Shown: in pieces, positions 1 through 12,034 of the stretch | How positions within the stretch are numbered: position 1 is the stretch's first letter | How the letters are laid out: every line of letters starts with the position of its first letter | Program-made: the position numbers and the translations under genes | Notes under the pieces: model-generated | Seen by the model: the letters and a program-made list of their open reading frames with translations, nothing else | What the model was told of the DNA's origin: nothing | Databases searched by the model: none | Assembly: GCF_022374895.2 (NCBI RefSeq) | Contig: NZ_CP092423.2 | Span: 4,712,001 to 4,776,000, forward strand | Length of the DNA: 64,000 nt | Direction: 5' to 3' | Source of the DNA: Mycobacterium lentiflavum | GTDB taxonomy: Bacteria > Actinomycetota > Actinomycetes > Mycobacteriales > Mycobacteriaceae

Positions 1-397
1 GCCCTGGCTGGCCTACAGCCAGTCGAAGCTGGCCAACCTGCTGTTCACCAGTGAGCTGCAGCGCCGGCTCAAGCTGGCGGGTTCACCGCTGCGCTCCCTG
101 GCGGCCCATCCCGGTTACTCGCACACGAACTTGCAGGGCGCCACGGGCCGCAGGCTGGGCGACGCGATGATGTCGGCAGTGACCCGGGTGGTTGCCACCA
201 GCCCCGAGTTCGGCGCGCAGCAAACGCTGTACGCGGCGTCGCAGGACCTGCCCGGCGACACGTTCATCGGCCCCAAGTTCGGCTGGATCGGCCGAACCCA
301 GCCCGTCAGCCGTAGCCGCCATGCCCAGGATCCGACCATCGCGACCGCGCTCTGGGAGGTCTCCGAACAGCTCACCAGCACCAAATTTCCGCTCTGA
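1..397 (+). CDS. short-chain dehydrogenase/reductase, 3' part
   Basis: The 5' end lies outside the window; the readable frame begins at base 2. The fragment opens with the SDR active-site Tyr-x-x-x-Lys (YSQSK), followed by the helix and the AAHPGYSHTNL stretch typical of SDRs that act on retinol-like or lipid substrates and close the cofactor pocket with a Pro-Gly motif. The last 130 residues are intact and end in TGA. The N-terminal Rossmann glycine motif cannot be seen, so cofactor preference is unknown. It reads toward rplY but is separated from it by about 140 bp, so it is probably not in the same operon. Confidence 0.85.
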   Translation, partial: PWLAYSQSKLANLLFTSELQRRLKLAGSPLRSLAAHPGYSHTNLQGATGRRLGDAMMSAVTRVVATSPEFGAQQTLYAASQDLPGDTFIGPKFGWIGRTQPVSRSRHAQDPTIATALWEVSEQLTSTKFPL

Positions 398-539
398 GGT
401 GCCGATGCGCTACCCTGGCCGGGCGTCACGGCGAGGGTGACAGGCTTCGAGCCAGCACCGTTATCGACGGAGACCGACATTTGTCGCGACCCTAGCCGTG
501 CCTGAAAAACTTCGGTACCGAGCACACAGGAGCGACACG

Positions 540-1199
540 ATGGCTAAAAAGTCGGCAGTCAACCAAATCACCGCCACGGTGCGAGCCGAGACCGGCAAGG
601 GCGCCTCCCGGCGGGCGCGCCGCGACGGCAAGATTCCCGCCGTCCTGTACGGCCACGGCGCCGACCCGCAGCACCTCGAGTTGCCCGGGCGCGAGTTCGC
701 GGCCGTGCTGCGCCACTCCGGCACCAACGCGGTGCTGACCCTGGACATCGCCGGTAAGGAGCAGTTCGCGCTGACCAAGGTGCTCGATATCCACCCGATT
801 CGCCGCAGCATTCAGCACGCCGACCTGCTGGTCGTGCGTCGCGGCGAGAAGGTGACCGTCGAGGTCACCGTCGTGATCGAGGGCGAGGCCGGACCCGACA
901 CCCTGGTCACCCAGGAGACCAACACCATCGAGATCGAGGCCGAGGCCCTGTCGATTCCCGAGCAGCTGACGGTGTCGGTCGAAGACGCCCCGCCCGGCAC
1001 CCAGTTCACCGCCGGCCAGATCGCGCTGCCGTCGGGCGTCACCCTGGTCTCCGACCCGGACATGCTGGTGGTCAACGTCGTGAACGCGCCGACCGCCGCC
1101 GACCTCGAGGAAGAGGGCGCGGGCGAGACCGGCGAGGCCGCCGGGGCCACCGAGGAAGAGGCGGGCGAGGCCGAGGCCTCCGACGAAGAGTCCGAGTAG
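540..1199 (+). CDS. rplY: 50S ribosomal protein bL25, CTC/TL5 long form
   Basis: Encodes a 219-residue general-stress-type L25 that binds 5S rRNA. The N-terminal L25 domain (about residues 5-95) carries the [14 protein letters not shown] and VLYGHG segments. A C-terminal TL5 beta domain (about 100-190) follows, then an acidic Glu/Ala-rich tail typical of actinobacterial L25. I chose the ATG at 540 because AGGAG lies just upstream and MAKKSAVNQ is the usual start; an in-frame upstream codon at 498 lacks this. It is followed 12 nt later by pth, the usual rplY-pth pair. Function is secure by family. Confidence 0.95.
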   Translation: MAKKSAVNQITATVRAETGKGASRRARRDGKIPAVLYGHGADPQHLELPGREFAAVLRHSGTNAVLTLDIAGKEQFALTKVLDIHPIRRSIQHADLLVVRRGEKVTVEVTVVIEGEAGPDTLVTQETNTIEIEAEALSIPEQLTVSVEDAPPGTQFTAGQIALPSGVTLVSDPDMLVVNVVNAPTAADLEEEGAGETGEAAGATEEEAGEAEASDEESE

Positions 1200-1211
1200 G
1201 CGGCCGTCGAC

Positions 1212-1787
1212 GTGGCCGATCCTCTTTTGGTGGTCGGCCTGGGCAATCCCGGAGACAACTACGCCCGCACCCGGCACAACCTCGGGTTCATGGTTGCCGA
1301 CCTACTCGCCGCGCGACTGGGCTCAAAATTCAAGGTGCACAAGCGCTCCGGCGCCGAAGTGGTCAGCGGCCGGCTCGCCGGGCACTCGGTGCTGCTGGCC
1401 AAGCCGCGCTGCTACATGAACGAGTCCGGCCGCCAGGTCGGCCCGCTGGCCAAGTTCTACTCCGTGGCGCCGGCCGACATCATCGTCGTCCACGACGAAC
1501 TTGACCTCGACTTCGGTCGCATCCGGCTCAAGCTCGGCGGCGGCGAAGGCGGCCACAACGGGCTGCGTTCGGTGGCCTCGGCACTGGGCACCAAGGACTT
1601 TCAGCGGGTGCGCATCGGGATCGGTCGTCCGCCCGGACGCAAGGACCCGGCGGCGTTCGTGCTGGAGAATTTCACCGCCGGCGAGCGGCCCGAAGTCCCG
1701 ACGATCTGCGAGCAGGCCGCCGACGCCACCGAGCTGCTGATCGAACTGGGGTTGGAGCCCGCGCAGAACCGCGTGCACGCCTGGTAA
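1212..1787 (+). CDS. pth: peptidyl-tRNA hydrolase
   Basis: A 191-residue Pth that cleaves peptidyl-tRNA released by stalled ribosomes. Visible family marks are the N-terminal VVGLGNPG, the catalytic His22 in RTRHNLGF, Asn69 in CYMNESG, Asp95 in [11 protein letters not shown] and [12 protein letters not shown]. Length is typical for mycobacteria. The start is GTG, 12 nt after rplY, so the two are co-transcribed. Its 3' end faces the minus-strand pks16 gene across about 95 bp, in which I see no clear terminator. Confidence 0.96.
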   Translation: MADPLLVVGLGNPGDNYARTRHNLGFMVADLLAARLGSKFKVHKRSGAEVVSGRLAGHSVLLAKPRCYMNESGRQVGPLAKFYSVAPADIIVVHDELDLDFGRIRLKLGGGEGGHNGLRSVASALGTKDFQRVRIGIGRPPGRKDPAAFVLENFTAGERPEVPTICEQAADATELLIELGLEPAQNRVHAW

Positions 1788-1882
1788 TTCACGTTCAGTG
1801 CGCGTCCGAGGGTGACACTGCTCGGCGTGTCTCGAAAAGTCCGGGGCCGTCAGCGCACACTCGACCGCGTCGACGGAAACCG

Positions 1883-3520
1883 CTACCCAGTGACCAGAGT
1901 GACGGAGGTGGATCGGCGCAGCTTGCCCGACGGCGTCTTCGGGATGGTGCCCGGACCGAGCACCACGACGTTGCGGGGCCGCATGTCGACCTCTTTGAGC
2001 ACCTCGCGGGCGACCTCGTGTTCCATCCGGCGCACTTCGGCCGGATCCTGGAACGCGTTGGACTCGACCGCGACGGCGAACGTCTCGCGCGAGTGGCCGG
2101 CGTCCAGGCGGACCGCCACGGCACAGCCCGGGCGGACGCCGTCGACGCGGCAGGCGGCCCGCTCGATGTCGGTCGGGTAGATGTTGCGGCCGGCCATGAT
2201 GATGACGTCCTTGACGCGGCCGCAGACCACGATGTGGCCTTCTTCGGTGATGTAGCCGAGGTCACCGGTGTCGTACCAGCCGTGCTCGTCCTGCGCGGAG
2301 ATGAAGCCGCCCATGGTCAGGTAGCCCGGGGTCAGCGACTCGCCGCGCAGCTCGATCACGCCGACGCCGCGCGGGGCCATCACGTTGCCCTGCTCGTCGA
2401 TGATGCGCGCCTCGAGGTCCTTCAGCAGCGGACCGAGGGTGGCCAGCCGGCGGGTGTTGCCCTTGGACGCGGGTACGGCCCGGCGCAGGGCGGCCAGCAG
2501 GTCGGCGTCCACCTCGTCGACCACCAGGCCGGCGCCGCACGGTGAGAACGACACCGCCAGGGTGGTCTCGGCCATCCCGTAGGCGGGCAGGATCGCGTCG
2601 GCCCGAAGGCCGAACGGCTTACCCGCGTCCAGCAGGTCCTCGACGTCGGCCGGCTCGACGGGCTCGGCGCCGGACAGCGCGAAGCGCAGGGTCGACAGGT
2701 CGAAGTCGCCGGCTTTGGCCTGGCGGCGCAGCCGCTTGGCCAACAGCGCGTAGGCGAAGTTGGGCGCCGCGGTCATGGTGCCCCGGTACTTGTCGATCAG
2801 CTTGGCCCACAGCAGCGCGTCGCGCAGGAAGTCCATCGGCGTGACCTTGACCAGCTCCGCGCCGAAGTACATCGGAATGGTGAGGAAGCCGACCATGCCC
2901 ATGTCGTGGAAACAGGGCAGCCAGCTGACCATCACGTCTTTGTCGATGTCGTACTGCGCGCCGATGAACATCGCCTCGGCATTGGAGTAGATGTTGCGGT
3001 GGGTGATCTGGACGGCCTTCGGCGAGCCGGTCGAACCCGACGTCAGCTGCATCAGCGCCAGGTCGTCCTCGCCCACCTCGACGGGGTCGATCGGCTCCGA
3101 CGCCAGCAGGTCGGTGACGGTGAGGACCCTGATGCCCTTCTCCTCCAGCACCGGAATCGCGACGAGGAAGGGCTCTGAGACGATGACGACCTGCGCCTCG
3201 ATCATGCCGATGACGTTCATCGTGTCCTCGGCCCACACGGCCAGATCCGTGCGCGGGGTGGGCTGGTGGAGCATGGTCAGGCTGGCGCCGCGCATCCACA
3301 AGCCCTGCGCGGTGGGGGCGATCTCTACCGGGTAGCCGGCGAGCACGCCGACGGCGTCACCGAGTCCGATGCCCGCGGCGGCCAGGCCGCCCGCGATACG
3401 ACGCGCGCGCTCGTGGACCTCGCCCCAGGTGTGGCGAACAGGCTCGTGGGGTTCACCGGTGACCATGCCCTTCGTCGAGACGCGCGCGTTGTGGAACATC
3501 TTCTCGGTAAACCTGCTCAC
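1883..3520 (-). CDS. pks16: acyl-activating enzyme (FadD/FAAL-like AMP ligase)
   Basis: 545 residues of the ANL adenylating superfamily. Visible motifs are the P-loop [11 protein letters not shown], the A5 motif [21 protein letters not shown] and the C-terminal [10 protein letters not shown] hinge region. Its place beside pth matches M. tuberculosis pks16 (Rv1013), which despite its name is an adenylate-forming enzyme and not a polyketide synthase. I start it at GTG 3520 because GGAGG lies 5 nt upstream and the length then matches Rv1013; a 30-codon upstream extension has no homology-like content. The substrate is unknown: a fatty acid activated as CoA ester or acyl-adenylate. Confidence 0.88.
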   Translation of the reverse strand: MSRFTEKMFHNARVSTKGMVTGEPHEPVRHTWGEVHERARRIAGGLAAAGIGLGDAVGVLAGYPVEIAPTAQGLWMRGASLTMLHQPTPRTDLAVWAEDTMNVIGMIEAQVVIVSEPFLVAIPVLEEKGIRVLTVTDLLASEPIDPVEVGEDDLALMQLTSGSTGSPKAVQITHRNIYSNAEAMFIGAQYDIDKDVMVSWLPCFHDMGMVGFLTIPMYFGAELVKVTPMDFLRDALLWAKLIDKYRGTMTAAPNFAYALLAKRLRRQAKAGDFDLSTLRFALSGAEPVEPADVEDLLDAGKPFGLRADAILPAYGMAETTLAVSFSPCGAGLVVDEVDADLLAALRRAVPASKGNTRRLATLGPLLKDLEARIIDEQGNVMAPRGVGVIELRGESLTPGYLTMGGFISAQDEHGWYDTGDLGYITEEGHIVVCGRVKDVIIMAGRNIYPTDIERAACRVDGVRPGCAVAVRLDAGHSRETFAVAVESNAFQDPAEVRRMEHEVAREVLKEVDMRPRNVVVLGPGTIPKTPSGKLRRSTSVTLVTG

Positions 3521-3623
3521 GCAAACCTCCTCGGTTCCGGCGCTATCCCCAAGGCCCGAATTTTCATGTTCCGCTCGCCGGGCAATACTTTGCAGAAGGC
3601 GCGCGAGCACAGTTGGGAAGCGG

Positions 3624-3731
3624 TTAGATCTCGAAATAGTGATTGGTCAGCAACCCCGTGTCCGGTTGCTCGATCAGCACGACGACCCCGACCCGCCAAG
3701 CCCGGCCAGCATCGAGCAATCGGCCGTCCAC
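3624..3731 (-). CDS. putative small protein or relic, 35 codons
   Basis: Read from GTG 3731 to TAA 3624, this frame has a strikingly protein-like composition: [12 protein letters not shown], then a hydrophobic [10 protein letters not shown], then a polar [11 protein letters not shown] end. The frame stays open upstream to a double TGA near 3785. A longer overlapping frame from ATG 3786 is less protein-like past 3720, so a one-base frameshift joining the two is possible. It lies upstream of pks16 on the same strand. I do not recognise the family. Confidence 0.3.
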   Translation of the reverse strand: MDGRLLDAGRAWRVGVVVLIEQPDTGLLTNHYFEI

Positions 3732-3796
3732 CGAGACTCCCGGCGGACGGCCAGACCGAATCCTCGAGCTGATCGGTGGTCATCATCGCGAGTTAT

Positions 3797-3813
3797 CTTA
3801 AACTCCTCTTAAG
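3797..3813. promoter_or_regulatory. AT-rich inverted repeat in the ispE-pks16 gap
   Basis: CTTAA and TTAAG arms flank a 7-nt spacer in an AT-rich patch that stands out from the GC-rich surroundings. Read on the minus strand, a TAAGAT box lies about 8 nt before an ATG at 3786, which would suit a leaderless promoter serving the pks16 side. The rest of the 3521-3859 gap, apart from the small frame at 3624-3731, shows nothing I can assign. Confidence 0.35.
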
Positions 3814-3859
3814 TAACAACCCACCATTTCGGCAATTTGAGTCGGATTTCACAGCTTGT

Positions 3860-4813
3860 TCAGTCGTCGGTCATCGGCGTCGGGACCACGCGCGCGCCCG
3901 GCACCGGACCGCTGGCGACGCGCACCGTGCGGCACACACCGGCACCGGACAGGTGCGTGCCGACGTCCACCGCCGAGGCCGCTGACGTGCACAGAAACGC
4001 GCACGTCGGGCCCGAGCCGGACACGACGCCGGCCAGCGCCCCCGCCTCCGCACCGGCGCGCAGCGTACGCCGCAGCGCGGGATTCAGGCTGACCGCGGCC
4101 GCCTGCAATTCATTGCCCAGCAGCGGCGCCAGCTGCTCGGGATCGCCGGCGGCCAACGCGGCCAGCACTGGCCCGGGCTCGGCGAGCCGCGGCGTGTCCG
4201 CGGTTTCCCGGAGCCGGTCGAGCTCGCCGAACACCTTTCGCGTGAGCAGCTCGCCGTGGGCGAAGGCCAGCACCCAGTGGAAGGTGTTGCGGGACAGCAC
4301 CGTGGCCAGCTCCTCACCCCGCCCGGTGCCCAGCGCGGTGCCGCCGTGCAGGGCGAACGGCACGTCGCTGCCCAGCTGAGCGGCCAGCATGCGCAGATCG
4401 CGGCGCGGCACATTGAGCTCCCACAGCGAGTTCATCGCGACCAACACCGCCGCGGCGTCGGCGCTGCCGCCCGCCATACCGCCGGCCACCGGGATGGATT
4501 TGTCGATCATGATCGAGACGTCGGGCGCGCGGCCGACGTGCTCGGCCATCAGCTCGGCCGCCTGCCAGGCCAGGTTGCGTTCGTCGGTGGGCAGCTGGTC
4601 GGCACCCTCGCCGACCAGCTCGAGCGACAAGACGTCGGCATTGCGCACGGTCAGCTCGTCGAGCAGCGACACGGCGTGAAACACGGTCGTCAGCTCGTGA
4701 TACCCGTCATCGCGCCGATCGCCGACGGCGAGGTACAGGTTGACCTTTCCGGGCACGCGGACGGTGACGGACCCGGTTGGCACCCACTGCGCGGCGGTGC
4801 TGCCGTCAGACAT
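3860..4813 (-). CDS. ispE: 4-diphosphocytidyl-2-C-methyl-D-erythritol kinase
   Basis: 317-residue GHMP kinase that phosphorylates CDP-ME in the MEP isoprenoid pathway. [12 protein letters not shown] near the N-terminus carries the catalytic Lys. The ATP-binding glycine loop is [17 protein letters not shown]. The C-terminal [10 protein letters not shown] is GHMP motif 3. The ATG at 4813 gives the usual mycobacterial length; a 21-codon upstream extension is Arg/Trp-rich and unlikely. It follows ksgA by 107 bp on the same strand, as in M. tuberculosis, where rpfB-ksgA-ispE is one transcription unit. Confidence 0.95.
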   Translation of the reverse strand: MSDGSTAAQWVPTGSVTVRVPGKVNLYLAVGDRRDDGYHELTTVFHAVSLLDELTVRNADVLSLELVGEGADQLPTDERNLAWQAAELMAEHVGRAPDVSIMIDKSIPVAGGMAGGSADAAAVLVAMNSLWELNVPRRDLRMLAAQLGSDVPFALHGGTALGTGRGEELATVLSRNTFHWVLAFAHGELLTRKVFGELDRLRETADTPRLAEPGPVLAALAAGDPEQLAPLLGNELQAAAVSLNPALRRTLRAGAEAGALAGVVSGSGPTCAFLCTSAASAVDVGTHLSGAGVCRTVRVASGPVPGARVVPTPMTDD

Positions 4814-4920
4814 GCGCAGTCTCCCAGCCAACCACCGCCACGGCAGCAGACTATCGCTGTGGCACGCGAACCACACGCAACGGCGCCTTACCAGCCCGAC
4901 AAGCCCGACAAAAGGCGCAG

Positions 4921-6959
<2,039 letters not shown>

Positions 6960-7084
6960 TCAGCAACCACTTAACGACCTACCCAGCAACATTCGACAAC
7001 AGTGCAATAAACCAATGATTCGATCACAAGACGGTAACGAACCGGTCAAGCTGGAGCAACTCCGGCACGAACGTGTTGTGCAAA

Positions 7085-7945
7085 TCACCCGCCCGATTCG
7101 CCGAGTCCGTAGACCCGCGCGGTATTGCTCGTGGTGATTCGGGCTAGTTCCTCCGCCGGGCGATCGACCAGCTCCGCGATCGCACGAACAGTATAGGGAA
7201 GGCAATACGGCTCGTTGGGTGCACCGCGGTAAGGATGTGGTGTCAAAAACGGCGCATCGGTCTCCACCAGCAGCTGTTCGGCCGGTACCAGCGGCACGGC
7301 CTCGCGCAGCGCGCGCGCATTACGGAAGCTCACCGTCCCGGACAGGCTGACAAACCACCCGGCGTCGGCGCAGCGACGGGCCATGGTGCTGTCGGACGAA
7401 AAGCAGTGGAAGATCACGGTGTCGGGCGCGCCCTCGGCGTCCAGCACGTCGAGCACCGCGGCGTCGGCGTCCCGGTTGTGAATCATCAGCGGCTTGCCGC
7501 ACCGCTTGGCCAGGTCGATATGCCACGCGAAGGCGTCCCGCTGCACATCGGGCGCGGCGCAGCCGTCCAGCCGACCGGGCCAGTAGAGATCGATCCCGGT
7601 CTCCCCCACGGCCACCACCCGGGGATCGGCCACCAGCCGCTCGATCTCGGCGCGCACCGCGTCATCGAGGGCGTCGGCGCGCGTCGGGTGTAACGCCACC
7701 GCGGCGTACACGCGCGGGTCCCAGTAGGCCGCCCGGGCCGCCCAGCGTGCCGAATCCAGATCGTCGGCGATCGTCACGACGGCGCCCACGCCCACCGCGG
7801 CGGCACGGTCGACGATGGCCACCACGCCGTCGGCGTCGCGGGCGCCGCATGCGTCGAGGTGGGTGTGCGCATCGATCAGGGGCGCCAGCGGCTCCGGCGC
7901 GGGCGGCGCTTCTCGTTTACCAGGTCGGCTGGAGCTCACGCGCAC
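7085..7945 (-). CDS. tatD: TatD-family metal-dependent deoxyribonuclease
   Basis: 286-residue TIM-barrel hydrolase. Metal ligands are visible: DAHTHLD (HxH), [10 protein letters not shown] (Glu), IHNRDADA (His), FHCFSSD (His) and ETDAPFL (Asp). TatD proteins are 3'-5' exonucleases implicated in DNA repair and quality control; the physiological substrate here is inferred. The start is GTG 7945, and a second GTG two codons later is possible. It is divergent from metG with only 18 bp between starts, so the two promoters must overlap. It lies upstream of rpfB on the same strand. Confidence 0.92.
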   Translation of the reverse strand: MRVSSSRPGKREAPPAPEPLAPLIDAHTHLDACGARDADGVVAIVDRAAAVGVGAVVTIADDLDSARWAARAAYWDPRVYAAVALHPTRADALDDAVRAEIERLVADPRVVAVGETGIDLYWPGRLDGCAAPDVQRDAFAWHIDLAKRCGKPLMIHNRDADAAVLDVLDAEGAPDTVIFHCFSSDSTMARRCADAGWFVSLSGTVSFRNARALREAVPLVPAEQLLVETDAPFLTPHPYRGAPNEPYCLPYTVRAIAELVDRPAEELARITTSNTARVYGLGESGG

Positions 7946-7963
7946 ACAATAGGGTTAATCTCG

Positions 7964-9526
7964 ATGAGGCCCTATTACGTCACTACTGCGATCGCGTATC
8001 CGAACGGCGCGCCGCACGTGGGTCATGCCTACGAATACATCGCGACCGACGCGATCGCCCGCTTCAAGCGGCTCGACGGGTTCGACGTGCGCTTCCTGAC
8101 CGGGACCGACGAGCACGGCCAGAAAGTCGCCGAGACCGCGGCCGCCGCGGGGATTCCAACCGCCGAGCTGGCTCGGCGCAATTCCGATGTGTTCCAACGC
8201 ATGCAGGAAGCGCTGAACATTTCGTTCGACCGCTTCATTCGCACCACCGACGCCGACCATCACGAGGCGTCCAAAGAGATCTGGCGGCGCATGCAGGCGG
8301 CCGGAGACATCTATCTGGCTACCTATTCCGGGTGGTACTCGGTGCGCGACGAGCGCTACTTCAGCGACTCCGAGACCGAGGTGGTCGACGGCACCCGCAT
8401 CGCGACCGAGACCGGCGCGCCGGTGACCTGGAGCGAGAAGGAGCAGACGTTCTTCTTCCGGCTCTCGGCGTACGCCGACAAGCTGCTGGCCCACTACGAG
8501 GCCCACCCCGACTTCATCGGACCCGAGGTGCGGCGCAACGAGGTCGTCAGCTTCGTCTCGGGCGGGCTGACCGATTTCTCGATCTCGCGAACCACCTTCG
8601 ACTGGGGCGTGCAGGTTCCCGAGCAGCCCGACCACGTCATGTACGTCTGGGTCGACGCGCTGACCAACTACCTGACCGGCGCCGGATTCCCCGACACCGA
8701 TTCGGAGTTGTTCCGCCGCTACTGGCCCGCCGATCTGCACATGATCGGCAAGGACATCATCCGGTTCCACGCGGTCTACTGGCCGGCGTTTTTGATGTCG
8801 GCCGGCATCGAGCTGCCGAGAAGGGTTTACGCGCACGGGTTCTTGCACAACCGCGGCGAGAAGATGAGCAAGTCGGTGGGCAACACCATCGACCCGGTGG
8901 CGTTGGCCGAGGCGTTCGGCGTGGACCAGTTGCGCTACTTCCTGCTGCGCGAGGTGCCGTTCGGCCAGGACGGCAGCTACAGCGAAGAGGCCATCATCAA
9001 CCGGATCAACACCGATCTGGCCAACGAGTTGGGGAACCTGGCGCAGCGGTCGTTGTCGATGATCGCCAAGAACCTCGACGGGGTGATGCCCGAACCCGGC
9101 GAGTTCACCGCCGCCGACTCCAGCCTGCTCGCGACGGCCGACGCGTTGCTGGAGCGGGTGCGCGCGCATTTCGACGAGCAGGCCATGCATTTGGCGCTCG
9201 AGGCGATCTGGCTGATGCTGGGCGAGGCGAACCGATACTTTTCGGCCGAGCAGCCGTGGGTGTTGCGCAAGAGCGAATCCGCGGCGGACCAGGTGCGCTT
9301 TCGGACCGTGCTCTACACGACCTGCGAGGCGGTCCGCATCGCGGCTCTGCTGGTTGCGCCGGTGATGCCGGAGTCGGCCGGAAAGCTGCTGGACCTGCTC
9401 GGGCAGGCCCACGACCAGCGAACGTTTGCCGCGGTCGCTGCGCGGCTAACCCCGGGCTCGGTGCTGCCGGCGCCTGCCGGTGTGTTTCCCCGGTACCAGC
9501 CGGCTTCCGAAAACGAGAACGAATAA
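7964..9526 (+). CDS. metG: methionyl-tRNA synthetase
   Basis: 520-residue class I synthetase charging tRNA-Met. The HIGH-type motif is [13 protein letters not shown] near residue 15 and the KMSKS motif is [10 protein letters not shown] near residue 305. No C-terminal tRNA-binding extension or zinc-knuckle cysteine set is visible, which matches the short mycobacterial MetS (519 aa). The ATG at 7964 has a TAGGGT box 8 nt upstream, consistent with a leaderless transcript. A second long open frame over the same DNA has no protein-like features. Confidence 0.96.
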   Translation: MRPYYVTTAIAYPNGAPHVGHAYEYIATDAIARFKRLDGFDVRFLTGTDEHGQKVAETAAAAGIPTAELARRNSDVFQRMQEALNISFDRFIRTTDADHHEASKEIWRRMQAAGDIYLATYSGWYSVRDERYFSDSETEVVDGTRIATETGAPVTWSEKEQTFFFRLSAYADKLLAHYEAHPDFIGPEVRRNEVVSFVSGGLTDFSISRTTFDWGVQVPEQPDHVMYVWVDALTNYLTGAGFPDTDSELFRRYWPADLHMIGKDIIRFHAVYWPAFLMSAGIELPRRVYAHGFLHNRGEKMSKSVGNTIDPVALAEAFGVDQLRYFLLREVPFGQDGSYSEEAIINRINTDLANELGNLAQRSLSMIAKNLDGVMPEPGEFTAADSSLLATADALLERVRAHFDEQAMHLALEAIWLMLGEANRYFSAEQPWVLRKSESAADQVRFRTVLYTTCEAVRIAALLVAPVMPESAGKLLDLLGQAHDQRTFAAVAARLTPGSVLPAPAGVFPRYQPASENENE

Positions 9527-9647
9527 CGAATGGCAGCAACCGCCGTCAGGGCACGCGACAAGAAATATGTGCAACATGACCTCTGGCATAGACCATAATC
9601 GCTCTGTGGAGCGACGACAGAATCGGCACCAGCACAATCAATCGCCG

Positions 9648-10013
9648 ATGACCACCTTGAAGCAGCTGCCTGCCCTGGTGGTGCTGGAGCGGATTCCGGT
9701 CCCGGTGCTGGCGGTCGGCGACGACGGCGCGATCTTGTTCACCAACACCGCATTCGCCGAAATGGTGGGCTACGAATCCGAAGAGGTGCTGGCGCTGCGC
9801 TTCGGCGAGGTTTTCCACCGGGCTCCTGACTCGGAATCCTCGCTGCTGTCGGTCGTCCATGCCCTGGCGAACGAGGTCGTCGAATTGGCACATAAGGACG
9901 GCTCGGTCGTGCGCGCGCTAATGAGCAAGTCGGTGGGAATGCGCGCCGACGATCGATTCGCCCTGGCGACCTTCCAGGACCTGACCGAGCAGCTGTGGGA
10001 CGACGAGCACTAA
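9648..10013 (+). CDS. single PAS-domain protein
   Basis: 121 residues made almost entirely of one PAS fold: ERIPVPVLAVGDDGAILFTN, then FAEMVGYESEEVLALRF, then a C-terminal strand ALATFQDLTEQ. No kinase, GGDEF or DNA-binding output domain follows, so it would act by binding a ligand or partner. An alternative start at GTG 9606, with CATAAT about 7 nt before it, would add 14 residues in a leaderless mode. It lies 121 bp after metG and converges on the first TetR gene. Role unknown; a link to the nearby GGDEF-EAL protein is only a guess. Confidence 0.75.
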   Translation: MTTLKQLPALVVLERIPVPVLAVGDDGAILFTNTAFAEMVGYESEEVLALRFGEVFHRAPDSESSLLSVVHALANEVVELAHKDGSVVRALMSKSVGMRADDRFALATFQDLTEQLWDDEH

Positions 10014-10037
10014 GTCGAGCCGTAGCGTAGCGCTGAG

Positions 10038-10733
10038 CTAGCTGGTTTCGTCTTGCACCGCGGTCGTTTCGGCCCGGGCATGACGCATTTTTTCGCGAGC
10101 AAGAAATTGCCGGAAGTAAGGCTGCGACGGTTCCGAGACGATCCCCGGCAGGAGCAGCTCCCAAATCTTAGCCAGGCGCTCGACGCCGTCCCCAGCGCTC
10201 TTCTCGCTGTCGTGCCCGAATACCGCGTTGGACAGCAATCGCATTCCCAAGACAGCGCCGATGATCGACTCACCGATTACTGTTGCGTCGGCGTCTTTGC
10301 GCAGATCTCCTTCAGCGATTGCCCGCCGCGCCTCGGTAGCCATCAGCTCGATCATGTCCGTACAGAAAGACCCGGCAGCGGTGTTGAAGCCACCCAGGGT
10401 GCGGATCAAATCTTCAGCGGCACTGGCGATTTCGTCGGTGCTCAGCACTTTGACGATCGTGAAGGTGCCGTGCAGTAAGTTCTCGAGACCCGGTGATGAC
10501 GACCCGCACACATCGCGGAAAGCGCTGAGCAGCTTGGCGGAGCCTTCCTCAATGATGGCTGACGCCAACGCTTCTTTGGAATCAAAATGATGGTAGAGGG
10601 CGCCCTTGGTCATTCCCGTGCGCTCGATGATCGCGCTCCACCCGGCGGCCGCATACCCGACCTCGCCGAACACTTCGATTGCGGCTGCGAGAATCTTTCG
10701 CCGAGTCGCTTCAGACCGAACCTCGCGCGCCAT
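10038..10733 (-). CDS. TetR/AcrR-family repressor (first of a pair)
   Basis: 231 residues. The N-terminal HTH is textbook: RRKILAAAIEVFGEVGY, WSAIIERTGMTKGALYHHFDSKEAL. The rest is a helical ligand domain. TKGALYHHF followed by a long C-terminus ending LLPGIV resembles the ArpA/ScbR gamma-butyrolactone-receptor branch, but this assignment is by eye. It is related to the next gene on the same strand, with 126 bp between them. Its target may be the PPE/polysaccharide genes that begin near 11.8 kb. The start ATG is clear. Confidence 0.85.
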   Translation of the reverse strand: MAREVRSEATRRKILAAAIEVFGEVGYAAAGWSAIIERTGMTKGALYHHFDSKEALASAIIEEGSAKLLSAFRDVCGSSSPGLENLLHGTFTIVKVLSTDEIASAAEDLIRTLGGFNTAAGSFCTDMIELMATEARRAIAEGDLRKDADATVIGESIIGAVLGMRLLSNAVFGHDSEKSAGDGVERLAKIWELLLPGIVSEPSQPYFRQFLAREKMRHARAETTAVQDETS

Positions 10734-10859
10734 TGCCGCTATGCCTCCGGACCCTCATCGGTGCGCAGATTCTGTTGACCTCGTCTCACATTGCCTCGCA
10801 AGCAGATTAACAGCCGCAACAGCCCTATCGACTAACCCCCGCTAACCCACGCGCCGTCG

Positions 10860-11540
10860 CTACTCCGGCGACTCTTCGTCAGCAGAACTGGAGTTGATTG
10901 CGAGCATCGCACGCCGCCTGAGGAATTGACCGAAGTATTCGAAACGGTCCGGCTGCAGAACGCCCGTCAGGATAAAGGTCCAACACTTTTCCAGGTCGAG
11001 CAGGAACCGTTCGGGTTCATCCAGCGAGCTGGTTTGTCGCAGTCCCATGTGCAGGGACACCAACAGGCGCCCCACATCCTCTGGATCACACCGCTGATCG
11101 ACGTCGCCTTCGGCGATTGCTTGCTGGACGACGGCGGCCAAGGATTTGACCCAGTCGTCCAATAACTTCGCCTGCAGACCCCGCGTCCGGCCCACCGACT
11201 CGACGAGGTTGAGACCCGCACGCACGGCATCGGTCTTGATGTCTCCAACGGCGATCAGGTACGAGAAGTCGATAAGGGTCTCGAGGCCCGACAGCCCCCG
11301 CTTCAATACTTCTTGTACAGCGCTGGCACCCGCGGCGGTCTGCATTTCGATGATCGCGACGGCCAAGGCGTGCTTCGACTTGAAGTGGAAGTACATGGCG
11401 CCCTTGGTCAGTTCAGCCTCGGCGAGGATGTCGTCGAGCCCGACGTCGTGGTAGGCGCGGCGCGCGAACTGGTGAGAGGCGGCTCTCAAAATCTGCCGCC
11501 GCGTCGCATCCGCGCGGCCATCGTGGGACTGGGAAGTCAT
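10860..11540 (-). CDS. TetR/AcrR-family repressor (second of a pair)
   Basis: 226 residues. The HTH reads RRQILRAASHQFARRAYHDVGLDDILAEAELTKGAMYFHFKSKHAL (shown in parts: LDDILAEAEL, then TKGAMYFHFKSK). The ligand domain ends with LDLEKCWTFILTGVLQPD. The LTKGAMYFHF pattern with a C-terminal W-x-F-I-L is close to ArpA/ScbR autoregulator receptors. It is divergent from the PPE and polysaccharide genes across a 320-bp AT-rich region that holds a promoter and a palindrome, so it is the natural candidate to regulate them and itself. The ligand is unknown. Confidence 0.85.
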   Translation of the reverse strand: MTSQSHDGRADATRRQILRAASHQFARRAYHDVGLDDILAEAELTKGAMYFHFKSKHALAVAIIEMQTAAGASAVQEVLKRGLSGLETLIDFSYLIAVGDIKTDAVRAGLNLVESVGRTRGLQAKLLDDWVKSLAAVVQQAIAEGDVDQRCDPEDVGRLLVSLHMGLRQTSSLDEPERFLLDLEKCWTFILTGVLQPDRFEYFGQFLRRRAMLAINSSSADEESPE

Positions 11541-11791
11541 CGGATCGGGGAACTCACGTTTGCGATGCCACCCGATCGCTTGTTGACGAGGCCAGCGTCC
11601 GCATCACGGTCTTCCGCCTCCCCAATGTCGATGCCGTCAAGCACCTCGCTGCTACAGCCGTCGAGAGCGAATACTCACCGAGTGTCTCAAGCGGCAGTTG
11701 GGCACTACTGAGGTTAGCAGTCCCGGCAGCCGCAGCTTCGGGTCGGCGATCTGCAACTTTAGATACCCACAGTCAAGATCACACCATTATT

Positions 11792-11823
11792 TTGGACTAA
11801 AGGTATGCTTTATACGCTACAAT
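11792..11823 (+). promoter_or_regulatory. promoter and palindrome ahead of the PPE gene
   Basis: The 11541-11861 gap is markedly AT-rich from about 11758 on. TTGGAC at 11792 and TACAAT at 11818 make a sigma-A-like pair with a loose 20-nt spacer. Between them GTAT-N5-ATAC (11803-11815) forms an inverted repeat of the size used by TetR proteins, and the GGTAT word recurs at 11827. This fits repression by the divergent TetR gene, which is inference. Nothing else is seen in the gap. Confidence 0.45.
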
Positions 11824-11861
11824 AGAGGTATCAGTTTGGTAGTCGGCTTAGGGGAAATCAT

Positions 11862-12032
11862 ATGTTGCTGGACACGATGCAGTCAGGTCGCCTGGCCGCG
11901 TTGGCCGGCACGCCCGGAATTCCCGACACGGCGACGATCGACGGAATGTCGGCCGCAACAGCTTACTCCGACGGTATCGTTCCAGGTCAGGCGCCGCCCA
12001 GCCCGTTGCGGCGGACTGACTCGGGGGATTGA
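11862..12032 (+). CDS. small ORF coupled to PPE gene (56 aa)
   Basis: ATG 11862 follows a good GGGGA ribosome site by 5-6 nt, and the frame stops with TGA two bases before the PPE start. The product begins [14 protein letters not shown] and has no signal peptide, membrane segment or PE signature, although PE genes usually hold this position. It may be a short leader coupling translation to the PPE gene or a degenerate remnant of a partner. I do not recognise a family. Confidence 0.5.
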   Translation: MLLDTMQSGRLAALAGTPGIPDTATIDGMSAATAYSDGIVPGQAPPSPLRRTDSGD

Positions 12033-12034
12033 AC

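Noticed and set aside
3517-3786. An 89-codon minus-strand frame whose stop overlaps the pks16 start
   Set aside because: After about residue 22 the sequence becomes Arg/Cys-rich, whereas the neighbouring frame is more protein-like there; kept only as the small 35-codon candidate.
7747-9579. A long open frame over metG in a second forward frame
   Set aside because: It is Arg-rich, has no recognisable motif and fully overlaps a clear methionyl-tRNA synthetase; such frames are common in GC-rich third-position-biased DNA.
11862-12032. PE gene upstream of the first PPE gene
   Set aside because: The 56 residues lack the PE N-terminus and the expected length of about 100 residues; reported only as an unnamed small ORF.
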